Origin: Streptomyces sp. NBC_01454
Lineage (GTDB): Bacteria; Actinomycetota; Actinomycetes; Streptomycetales; Streptomycetaceae
Direction: 5' to 3'
Length of the DNA stretch: 64,000 nt
NCBI RefSeq assembly: GCF_036227565.1
Contig: NZ_CP109460.1
Location: forward strand, 5,456,001-5,520,000
Shown here: positions 50,281 to 58,887 of the stretch, piece by piece
Layout of the letters: every line of letters begins with the position of its first letter
Numbering within the stretch: position 1 is the first letter of the stretch
Position numbers and translations under genes: made by a program
Notes under the pieces: generated by a model
Databases searched by the model: none
The model's input: only the letters and a program-made list of their open reading frames with translations
Told to the model about the DNA's origin: nothing

Positions 50281-53200
50281 TCAGCGTGCTCCTTGGCTGC
50301 GCAGGGCCTGCACCGGGTCGCCGGGGTGCAGCCCGAGGGCCGCGACGACCAGCAGCGGCACCGCCGCGACCGCCGCCAGCAGCGTCATCACGGGGCCGGC
50401 CGGCAGCTCCACCAGCACCGGCGGCACCGGACGGCCCGCCTGCTCGGTGAGCACGACCAGCGGCACGACCGCCCGGGTCAGCGCCGTGCCCAGCGTCGCG
50501 CCGACGCCCAGGGCCAGCGCGATCAGGACGCCCTGCTCGGCGGCGATCATCCGGGCCGGCTGCCCGCGCGGCGCGCCCACGGCACGCAACACCGCGAATT
50601 CCCTGGTCCGTTCGCGGATCGAGGCGGCGGCGCCGACCCCGAAGCCGACCGCCGCCAGCGCGACGGCGACCGCGGCGGCCGCACCCAGCGCGGTCTGCGG
50701 GCCGAGCCCCAGCGGATCGCCGTGCAGCTGCCCGGCGATCTCGTCGCGGACCAGGACCTGGTCCGGGTCGGTGTCCGGGCGGGCCCGCAGCGCCCCGGCG
50801 ACCCGGGCCGTCGCGCCCGGCTCGGGGCGCAGCCACCACTCGGTGGCGGTCAGCGGCGGGGCGCCGCGGTCGGACAGCGCCTCGTTGACGGCGCCGAGGT
50901 CGGCCAGCAGTCCGCCGGAGGCCGGTGTGTCGGCCGGTCCCGGCAGCGCGCGGACCGCCCGGACGATCCGTGCCTTCAGCGGCTGTCCGTTGACCGGTAC
51001 CTCGACGACGGAGCCGACCTTCGATCCGCTGGTGCGCAGGAACGCCCCGGTGGCGACGGCGGCGAGCGGCGGCCGCGCGGCATGTGCGGCGGTGATCCGC
51101 ACCGTGGTCACCCAGGCACCGTACGGATCCAGCCGGGCGCCGGTGTCGTAGGTCTGGGACAGCAGTCCGCCGCGGGGGACTTCGGCCCGGCCGGCCCGGG
51201 GGCCGAACGCCTCGCCCACGGAGCGGCTGGTGTCGGTGATCTTCGGCTGCCAGCGGAGGGCGGCGGGGGCGGTGAGGGGCCGGGGCGGGCCGGCGCCGGC
51301 GGTGGTCTCGGCGGCGGTGACGGTGAGTTGCTGGCGGTGCGGGACCGGCGGCTGGTCCAGGCCGGCGACCAGGCCGGTCAGCCGCAGCGGACCGGCCGGG
51401 CGGCCCGCGGCGGCACCGGGGGCGGCGGTGAGGTCCGCGGTGAGGGTGTGCGGCCGGCCGTCGGCCGCGAGCGAGCCGAGCGGGAGGGAGCACGGGACGC
51501 CGTGGCGGTCGGTGAGGAGGACGGAGAGAGCCGCGGGCACCGGGCCGGTGTCCTGCGGGTCCGCTTTTGCGCCGGGCATCGGCGGCTGCTGGGGGAGCGG
51601 CAGCGTCCGCAGCGAGCGCAGGGTCGCGGTCAGCCGTAACCGGTCGGTGTGCGGGGGCAGTTCCACGCCCGCCGGGGGCCCGCCGCGTGGGGCCACCGCG
51701 TGCAGCAGCCGGTCCGCCGCCGCGCCCGCCGGATCGCCCGCGGCGCCGCCCACCAGATCGCCGCGCAGCAGCAGCGCGCCCGCCGACCGCCGGGCGTCCA
51801 GGGCGAGCAGCGAGGAGTTCTTGCCGTCCGGCAGATCGAGCCCCGTCAGCCCGGCGGGCAGCGCCGCGGCCACCCCGGGGACGTCCGCGTACGCCCCGTC
51901 CTGGCCCCACGGCGGTATCCGGCTCGCCAGGACGCGTACCGGTGCGGCCGCGCGGAAGTCGGCCTGGTCGTCCTGCGAACGGTGCCAGGACGCGCCCTGG
52001 CCGATCGCCAGCATGCCCAGGGCGGTGGCCAGCACCAGCAGCAGCACGGGGCCGGCGCCACGCTGCGGGCGGCGGCTGATCTGCCAGCCGGCCAGCGCCG
52101 CGGCGAGCCCCCGGCCGCGGGCCGCGCCCCGTTCGGCGATCCGCGCGGCGAGCGGCAGCAGCCGCAGGGTCAGCACCGTCCCCGCGAGCAGCGCCAGCGC
52201 CGGGGCGGCCACCAGCACCGGATCGATGCCGAGCCGGCCGGTGGTGTCGCCGGTCAGGACCCCGCTCCCCGCGCCGTCCGCCCCCTGCCGCTGGAGCTGC
52301 CAGGAGGCGACACCGGCGATCACCAGCAGCCCGATGTCCGCGCCCGTTCGTCCCCAGGTACGCCACTCCGTTCGCGCCGCGGAGACCCCTGCCGCACCGG
52401 GCAGCGTCCGCGCCCGGCGGGTGTGCGGGCCGCTGGGCCCGGTGCGCAGCAGTGCCGGTGCGGCGACCGCGAGGGCGCAGCCCAGCGCCACGGCGATGCC
52501 GGTCAGCCAGGTCGTGGCGGTGAGCGCGGTGTCCAGCAGCAGTCCGGTCCGGGCCGGCGCGCCGTGGCCGGCCAGCAGACGCAGCAGCGGGCCGGTGAGC
52601 AGCGGCGCGCCGACCGCGGCCGGGGCGGCCAGCAGCAGCGACTCGGTCAGGGCCAGCCCGGCGATCCGCCGCCGGGATCCGCCGCGGGCCCGCAACAGCG
52701 CCGTCTCACCGGACCGTTCGGTGCTCAGCATCCGGGCGACCAGCAGCAGCGCGCAGCCGGCCAGCAGGATCAGCTGCAGCGCGACGATCAGGATCGTCGA
52801 GCGGTTCACCAGCAGCGCCCGCCGCAACTGCCCCAGTGCGGCGGGAAGATCGGTGGCGGCGGTGGCCCGGCCCGCGAACACCGGATCGGCCATCAGCGCC
52901 TTGGGTGCCGCCGTGGCGGCGCCGCTCAGTGCGGGCAGCCGGTCGGCGGTCAGCGGGCGGAAGTCGGCGATGGCGAGCCAGCCCACCGCGTCCTGGGACA
53001 CCCCGCCGCCCGGGGCCGCCCCGCCGCGGAATGCCGCCGGGTCGGTGTACAGCGGCCCGTAGGTGGTGAATCCCGCGGTGCGCACCCCGCGCCCGCCGAG
53101 CTCGTCGAGCTTCCAGTACGGGTCGGTGCGGTCGGTGGGCCGGTAGACGCCGGTGACCTCGACCGGCAGGTGGGCGGGGCCGGACAGCCGGTTGTCGAGG

Positions 53201-53699
53201 GTGAGCCGCCGGCCGGGCGCGATCCCCAGCCGGGCGGCCGCGGCGGCCGGCACCGCGACGGCCAGCGGGCCCGCCGGACCGCTGTCGGCCAGTGCCCGGC
53301 GGTGAGGGTGAGCCGGGAGCGGTCCAGGGCGGCGAGCTGGGTGAGGTCCGGATCCGGTGTGCGCGCCTGCGCGGGCCGGAGCGAGCGGGGCAGGGCGTAG
53401 GGCCCGGAGCGGACCAGGGTGCGGACCGTGAACGGCAGCCCGTCGAAGGTCCGCCGGGCGCCCCGGACGACCGCCCGGTCCGCCGATTGCCTTTGCGCGG
53501 CGGGAAGTTGGGCCGTCACCTGGAGTGCGGCGGCCGGGGCGGCGCGGGTCCGCAGGGCCTGGCGCAGCCCCGCGTCCCCGACCGCGCCGGAGAAGGCGGC
53601 CAGTGTCGTGAGCACGGTGGTGGTGAGCAGCACCGACAGCAGGGCAGCGGTCAGCAGAAGACGGTGCGCCCGCACCCGCAGAAAGACAAAGCCGGACAC
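50281..53699 (-). pseudogene. FtsX-like ABC transporter permease, frameshifted near 53287
   Basis: The N-terminal part starts at GTG 53699 behind a GGGGGG site and reads MSGFVFLRVRAHRLLLTAAL with a membrane helix, continuing to ...LTLTAGHWP. After that the correct sequence (DSGPAGPLAVAVPAAAAARL) continues in another frame to the stop at 50281. One missing base at about 53285-53290, in TGGCCGACAGC, accounts for it. Restored, the protein would have about 1139 residues with two FtsX domains, like its neighbour. It is either a real loss-of-function mutation or a sequencing error in GC-rich DNA. The ATPase and first permease are intact. Confidence 0.8.
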
Positions 53700-53836
53700 G
53701 GTCCCCCCTTGCCGCGCTCAGCACCACACAGAGGAACGAATGGTGTCAGACGAGGAGCGTGGGGGGAGTGGGCTGTGGATGGTCTTGGCCGGAACATGAC
53801 GGCCGTGGCCGGGCGTCGATCGCTGTGAGGTGTTTC

Positions 53837-54241
53837 TCAGTCCGCGGCGTTGATCATCGTGGCGGCCGCGTACGTGAGGTAGTTCCACAGTTGCGTCTCG
53901 TGCGACTCGGACAGGCCGAGGGAGTCGACCGCCTCGCGCATGTGCCGCAGCCAGGCGTCGTGTGCGGCCCGGTCGACGGTGAACGGGGCGTGCCGCATCC
54001 GCAGCCGGGGGTGTCCACGGCCGTCGCTGTACGTACGGGGGCCGCCCCAGTACTGCATGAGGAACAGGGCGAGCCGTTCCTCGGCCGGGCCGAGGTCCTC
54101 CTCGGGGTACATCGGCCGCAGCAGCGGGTCCTCGGCGACTCCCTGGTAGAAGCGGTGCACCAGGCGCCGGAAGGTCTCCTCGCCACCGACCTGTTCGTAG
54201 AAGGTCTGCTCCTCGAGCGTGCCGCGCGGAATCTTGTTCAC
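53837..54241 (-). CDS. Truncated haemoglobin, group II (GlbO-like)
   Basis: The 134-residue protein starts with GTG at 54241. The 2-on-2 globin fold is visible: TFYEQVGGEETFRRLVHRFY (B/E region with the distal Tyr), LRPMYPEEDLGPAEERLALF, YWGGPRTYSDGRGHP, then RLRMRHAPF with the proximal His and DAWLRHM with the group II Trp. It binds haem and probably oxygen or NO, as in other actinobacteria. Confidence 0.92.
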   Translation of the reverse strand: MNKIPRGTLEEQTFYEQVGGEETFRRLVHRFYQGVAEDPLLRPMYPEEDLGPAEERLALFLMQYWGGPRTYSDGRGHPRLRMRHAPFTVDRAAHDAWLRHMREAVDSLGLSESHETQLWNYLTYAAATMINAAD

Positions 54242-54318
54242 CCGTCCATGGTGGCAGACACGGCGGCCGAGGACTCCGGACGTAGGTCGAAGCGAACGCC
54301 CCGGGTCCGCACATACCA

Positions 54319-54348
54319 CCGGGGCGTGATCGGTTGATCACGCCCCGG
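54319..54348. terminator. Terminator after the FHA gene
   Basis: CCGGGGCGTGATC (54319-54331) and GATCACGCCCCGG (54336-54348) form a perfect 13-bp stem with a GGTT loop. It lies 24 bases past the FHA stop and ends the minus-strand signalling operon before the globin gene. Confidence 0.8.
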
Positions 54349-54371
54349 GGTCGCCGGATGCCGGCGCGGGC

Positions 54372-55895
54372 TCAGCCGCGGCGGACGGTCAGCGTCGTCC
54401 AGGCGCCGACATGCACCCGGTCGCCCTCGTGGAGGGGGACCGGCACATAGGGCTGGATCGGGTCCTCGGCGAGGTTGATCGTCGTGCCGTTGGTGGAGTT
54501 CTGGTCCACCACCGCCCAACTGCCGTCCTGCTGCTGCACCAGCAGCGCGTGCTGGTGCGAGACGCCCGGGTCCTCGGGCGTGCTGCCCAGGTCGATGTCC
54601 GGGGCCTCACCGGTGCTGTTCCGGCGGCGGCCGATCGCGATCTGGCCGTTGGCGAGCGGCAGCACCTGCTCGGGGGAGTACGCGGGCAGGTTGAGCCCCG
54701 CCGCCTCCGGGCCGCTGCGGCCCATCATCGCCATGAAGTACTCACGGTCCGGCGCTATGGCCACCACCCAGCCGGTGCCGACGACCGGCTGCGGACCCTG
54801 CGGCGGCGCCGCGGGACCCTGGCCGGTGCCGGGGCCGCCCTGCCACTGCTGGTCCGGTCCCTGCTGCGGCATCTGCTGCTGCTCGTACGGAGCCGGCGGC
54901 TGCTGCCCGTAGGGGCTCTGGTCCTGCGGCGGGAACGGCGCGGGCGGCAGCTGCTGCTCGAACGGGGCCTGCGGGCCCGGCCCGGGCGGCGCGGGCGCCA
55001 TCGGCGGCGGTGCGGCCTGGGCGTTCGGCGGGCTCAGCGGCCAGTCGTCGCTCTGCTGCGGCGGCGGACCGGGCTGACCGGCCGGGCCGGGGCCGGGCAT
55101 GCCGGGCGGCGGGCCGGGCTGACCGGGGTAGCCGCCCGGGCCGGGCTGTCCGGGGTAGCCGCCGGGACCGGGCTGGTCGGGGAAGCCGCCGGGGCCGGCC
55201 TGGTCGGGGAAGCCGCCCTGGCCGGGCATGCCGCCGGGGCCGCCTCCCGGCATGCCCTGCTGCTGCGGGGGCTGGGGCTGCTGGGGCTGCGGCGGCGGGA
55301 AGCCGTATCCGTCCTGCGGGCCCGGGCCCGGGCCCGGTGCGGGCGGCGGGAAGCCGTAGCCGCCCTGGCCGCCCTGGGGGCCGGGGGCGCCGGGCGGCGG
55401 GCCCGGCTGCTGTCCGGGCGGCGGCGCGTAGGACGTCGGGGAGTTGGTGAGGAAGTTGTAGCGGCACCCCTCACAGAACGGCGCCATCGCCTCGCGGGGC
55501 GTACCGCACTGCGGACAGGTCTCGGGCTGTCCGGAGCGGTCCGGGCCGGGGCCGGGTGTCGGGGGCGGGAAGCCGTAACCGCCCTGGCCACCGGAGTTGT
55601 CGGGGCCCGGTGCGGGGGGCGGGAAGCCGTAGCCGCCCTGGCCGCCCTGGTGGTCGTGCGCACCGGGGCCGGGGTTGCCGAAGCCGGGGCCGCCGGGCGG
55701 CGGGCCGGGCCGGCCCTGCGGCGGGGCGGGCGGTCCGGGCGGCGGTCCGGGCTGGCCGGGCGGCGGTCCGGGCGGTGCGTTGAGGAATCCCGCAGGCAGG
55801 GAGGGCGGCGGGGGCACAGCACCCGCCATCCGCTGGCCGCACACCTCGCACCAGTCTTCGGCCACCGACTGGTGGCCGCTCGGGCAGGTCGGCAT
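54372..55895 (-). CDS. FHA-domain protein with N-terminal zinc ribbons and a long Pro/Gly linker
   Basis: The 507-residue protein has two zinc-ribbon halves (CPSGHQSVAEDWCEVC at the start; CPQCGTPREAMAPFCEGC near residue 130). They lie in a very long Pro/Gly/Gln-rich disordered region to about residue 380. The C-terminal 110 residues are an FHA domain: IAIGRRRNSTGEAPDIDLG, then PGVSHQHALLV and NSTNGTTINL, holding the Arg, Ser/His and Asn residues that bind phosphothreonine. It is last in the kinase/phosphatase/VWA operon, so it likely reads the kinase's phosphorylation. Confidence 0.92.
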   Translation of the reverse strand: MPTCPSGHQSVAEDWCEVCGQRMAGAVPPPPSLPAGFLNAPPGPPPGQPGPPPGPPAPPQGRPGPPPGGPGFGNPGPGAHDHQGGQGGYGFPPPAPGPDNSGGQGGYGFPPPTPGPGPDRSGQPETCPQCGTPREAMAPFCEGCRYNFLTNSPTSYAPPPGQQPGPPPGAPGPQGGQGGYGFPPPAPGPGPGPQDGYGFPPPQPQQPQPPQQQGMPGGGPGGMPGQGGFPDQAGPGGFPDQPGPGGYPGQPGPGGYPGQPGPPPGMPGPGPAGQPGPPPQQSDDWPLSPPNAQAAPPPMAPAPPGPGPQAPFEQQLPPAPFPPQDQSPYGQQPPAPYEQQQMPQQGPDQQWQGGPGTGQGPAAPPQGPQPVVGTGWVVAIAPDREYFMAMMGRSGPEAAGLNLPAYSPEQVLPLANGQIAIGRRRNSTGEAPDIDLGSTPEDPGVSHQHALLVQQQDGSWAVVDQNSTNGTTINLAEDPIQPYVPVPLHEGDRVHVGAWTTLTVRRG

Positions 55896-55955
55896 GTCGG
55901 TTCTTCCCCCTCCGTACCGATTTCTCTCGGTGGTACTGCTCGGTACTGATCGTGG

Positions 55956-57305
55956 CTATTTCTTCACACGAACGGTTTTTGTCGAGCGGGTTTCGAGAGT
56001 CATCTCGTCCGCCTCGGCGACCGTCGTCTTCAGTCGCACAGTACCGGTCGCCGCGTCGACGACGTCCACCACCTTCGCAAGCAGTTTCGCAGTCTCCTCG
56101 TTGCCCGAGCTCCCGGCCAGCTGTACCGCGCGGCCCAGTTTCGCCATGGCACCGCCGGTATCACCCGACTTGCGCGCATCGAGCCCCTGTTGAATCGCTT
56201 GTGCCAGTTCCGCCTGCCCCGTGTAGTGCGCCACCTGCGGATCGATCGACGTGGAGGCGGCCGCGTCGTCCGTCCACACGGCCCGTACCAGCGCCTGCGA
56301 CACCGGCTGTGGCGGCGAACCGGCCGGGTCCCCGTCCGGGCCGGAGATGATCAATGACACACGGGCGGCCAGCATTTCCTGGCCGATTCCGGCCGCCGGG
56401 ACGCGGACACAGAGGTGGTAGTCGCGGGACTCGTCGCCCCAGGAGCCGGTCGGATAGTCCCCCGACCGCGGCCCGGACTTCCGGCGCCGGCCGGTCAAGT
56501 CCGCCACCGTGGGTGCCACTTGCCTGACGAAGACGGTCTCGGCGCCCAGCGGGGTCCACAGCCGCAGCCCGACATCGGCGACTTCCTTGCCCATCGCCGC
56601 CTCCATCAGCCGTGTGAAGTCGGCGGTCAGCCCGGCCGGATCGGCGACGATGTCGGCGGTGCCCAGGAGTGCCGAGGCGATCTGGGTGACCTCCTTGACC
56701 TCCCAGTCCGTGCCGACGCCCCGAGCATCGCAGGTGAAGGAGCCGTGGCAGGCGTCCAGGGCGGCGCGCAGCTCCTGCGGCGACTCGTGCTCATTGCGGC
56801 CGTCGGTGAGCAGGATGGCGTGCCGGATGCCGGCCCCGGCGGACGACAGCAGCCGTCCGGTCAGCCGCAGCCAGCTCCCGATGGCCGTGCCGCCGCCCGT
56901 GCCGAGCGCGCGCAGCGCCTCCCCGGCCCGGGCCCGGGTGTCCGCACCGGCCACGGCCAGCCGGCCGCCGCCGGGGTAGACCTCCACGGCCCGGTGGGTA
57001 CCGGCCACCACCGCGAAGCCGACACCGTCGCGCACCGCGTCGAGGGCGGCGGCCGTCGCCTCGCGCGCGCCGCGCATCTTCGCCGCCGGATGGTCCATCG
57101 ACCCGGAGCAGTCGACGATGATCACCACGCCGGCGTCGGGCCGGCCGGCGCCGCCCGCGGGTACCGGCCGGCCGCCGGTCGTGCCGCCCCCGGTCGCGGT
57201 GACCGTGACGACGGCGTGCACCTCACGCCCGCCCTCGGGGAGGTAGGGGTTCTGGTACACCTCGGCGGAGAAACGCGGCACCGGGGACTTGGCGAAATGG
57301 GCCAT
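55956..57305 (-). CDS. VWA-domain protein
   Basis: The 449-residue protein has AAGGAG before the ATG at 57305. The von Willebrand A domain (residues about 45-230) has an intact MIDAS motif (VVIIVDCSGSMDHP, a Thr in GTGGGTAIGSWL and Asp in LLTDGRNEHE). A beta-rich C-terminal half follows, with a short helical tail that includes a TPR-like region (ELAQAIQQGLDARKSGDTGG). It lies between phosphatase and FHA genes and probably scaffolds protein partners in a metal-dependent way. Confidence 0.9.
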   Translation of the reverse strand: MAHFAKSPVPRFSAEVYQNPYLPEGGREVHAVVTVTATGGGTTGGRPVPAGGAGRPDAGVVIIVDCSGSMDHPAAKMRGAREATAAALDAVRDGVGFAVVAGTHRAVEVYPGGGRLAVAGADTRARAGEALRALGTGGGTAIGSWLRLTGRLLSSAGAGIRHAILLTDGRNEHESPQELRAALDACHGSFTCDARGVGTDWEVKEVTQIASALLGTADIVADPAGLTADFTRLMEAAMGKEVADVGLRLWTPLGAETVFVRQVAPTVADLTGRRRKSGPRSGDYPTGSWGDESRDYHLCVRVPAAGIGQEMLAARVSLIISGPDGDPAGSPPQPVSQALVRAVWTDDAAASTSIDPQVAHYTGQAELAQAIQQGLDARKSGDTGGAMAKLGRAVQLAGSSGNEETAKLLAKVVDVVDAATGTVRLKTTVAEADEMTLETRSTKTVRVKK

Positions 57306-57446
57306 CCGTTGCGCTCCTTGGGACGCCGTGACCGGCCGGCCGGTGCCCGTGGCGCGTGGTGCCGGGACCGTGGTGCGTCGTACGGGGCGCGGGGCGCGGG
57401 GTGCCGCGCCTCCCACCGGCGTCCGGCTCATTCGGTGGTGAGCAGG

Positions 57447-58886
57447 TCAGGCCGATCCTGCCCGCACAGCCGGTGCGGGGAACGGCACCAGCGCCACTGT
57501 TACGTTGTCGTGCCCGCCGCCGTCGAGCGCGTGGGTGACCAGCGCCCGGGCGCCGTCCAGCGGCCGGCTGGGGGAGTCGTACGGCAGCACCGCGGCCATC
57601 TGCTCCGCGGTCTCGGCGTAGTTCCACAGCCCGTCGGTGCACACCACCACGACACCGGGACCGTCCGGTTGGAACGTGGCGGTGTGCGGCTCGACCTCGT
57701 AGGCGTCCGCGCCGAGCCAGCCCGTGATGGCGTGGGCCCGCTCATCGGCGTTGGCCTCGGCCTCGGACATCAGGTTGTTGGCGACCATCTGGGCGGCCCA
57801 GGAATCGTCCTCGGTGAGCCGGGCGGGCGGCGCCGTACGGTCGTTGGGGATCCAGTAGGCGCGGCTGTCGCCGACCCAGCCGACGGTCAGCAGGCCGCCG
57901 CCGACCACCGCGCCGACGAAGGTGCAGGCCGGGGCGTTCTGCTGACGGTGCTCGTCCTGCGCCGGGGAGTCGTCGGCGGCGAGGGCGTCGACCGCCGAGG
58001 AGGCCGCCAGGATGGCCTCGTGCATGGCCTGCTGGGGATGGGTGCCGTGCGGCAGGGACGCCTGCAGCGCCTCGCCCGCCGCCTCGGACGCGGCGGCGGA
58101 GGCCTCGTCCGGGCGGGTCGCCGAGGAGACGCCGTCGCAGACCACCGCGACCACGGCGGGGCCGCCGTCGGGGAGGGCGGTGGCCCGCAGGGCGAAGAAG
58201 TCCTCGTTGCGGTGGTGGCGGTGGCCGCGGTCGCTGACTGCCGCGACACCGCCCACCTCGCACTCCATGTGGTCACGGGCGGGGGGCCGGGCCTGGCCGC
58301 ACCGCAGGCAGTAGCCGTCGGCGTCCACGGCGCCGGACCGGCAGGCGGAGCACAGCGGGGTGCCGTGGGCGGGGGTGCCGGTCGGTCCCGTCGCCGCGGC
58401 TGCACCGTCCGCGGGCGCACCGGGCGCACCGGATTCCGTGGCCGGCGCAGCGGGCTCCGCGTCCGCACCGGCGCCGCCCCCGGTGGCCGCCCCGTATCCC
58501 GCCACGCGCGGGTCGACGGGCGGCGGCGGGGCGTCGGTCACCGGCGCGGGGCCGGGCACCGCCGGCGCATGAGTGGGTACCGGCGGGGCGTGCCGCGGCA
58601 CCGGCGGGGTGCCGGTGTCCCCGTAGGGGAGGCGGTCCTGCGGAGCCGGCGGCGGCTCGGCGGGTCCGGCACGGCCCGTGCCGCCGGCCGGGGCGGGCGG
58701 CCCGGGAGGCATCGGGGGCGGGGGCGGCGGGGGTGGTACCGCCGGGGCGCCGGGGACGGGTGGGGCGCCGTACGCCGACGGCGCGGCGGGCGCCAGGAGT
58801 GCGGCGCCGCACCGCCCGCAGAAGTTGTCCCCCGCAGCGAGCGGTTCGTCACAGCCCGGACACCGGGCCGGCCCAGTCACACCCAT
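57447..58886 (-). CDS. PP2C-type Ser/Thr phosphatase with N-terminal zinc ribbon
   Basis: The 479-residue protein begins one base after the kinase stop. It has an N-terminal zinc ribbon (CPGCDEPLAAGDNFCGRC), a Pro-rich linker, another CxxC pair (CSACRSG ... CLRCG) and a C-terminal PP2C domain. The metal-binding motifs are GHRHHRNEDFFAL, VAVVCDGVSSA, GWVGDSRAYWI, VVVCTDGLWNY and GGHDNVTVAL. It should reverse phosphorylation by the adjacent PknG-like kinase. Confidence 0.93.
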   Translation of the reverse strand: MGVTGPARCPGCDEPLAAGDNFCGRCGAALLAPAAPSAYGAPPVPGAPAVPPPPPPPPMPPGPPAPAGGTGRAGPAEPPPAPQDRLPYGDTGTPPVPRHAPPVPTHAPAVPGPAPVTDAPPPPVDPRVAGYGAATGGGAGADAEPAAPATESGAPGAPADGAAAATGPTGTPAHGTPLCSACRSGAVDADGYCLRCGQARPPARDHMECEVGGVAAVSDRGHRHHRNEDFFALRATALPDGGPAVVAVVCDGVSSATRPDEASAAASEAAGEALQASLPHGTHPQQAMHEAILAASSAVDALAADDSPAQDEHRQQNAPACTFVGAVVGGGLLTVGWVGDSRAYWIPNDRTAPPARLTEDDSWAAQMVANNLMSEAEANADERAHAITGWLGADAYEVEPHTATFQPDGPGVVVVCTDGLWNYAETAEQMAAVLPYDSPSRPLDGARALVTHALDGGGHDNVTVALVPFPAPAVRAGSA

Positions 58887-58887
58887 G

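Noticed and set aside
49384..51639. Plus-strand open frame of 751 codons opposite the permeases
   Set aside because: Shadow of two FtsX-type genes; composition is Gly/Arg/Gln-rich with no recognisable domain.
50281..53727. Permease read as a single intact ORF from 53727
   Set aside because: The first 145 codons in that frame are shadow sequence; the true N-terminus with its membrane helix starts at 53699 in another frame, so the gene is frameshifted.
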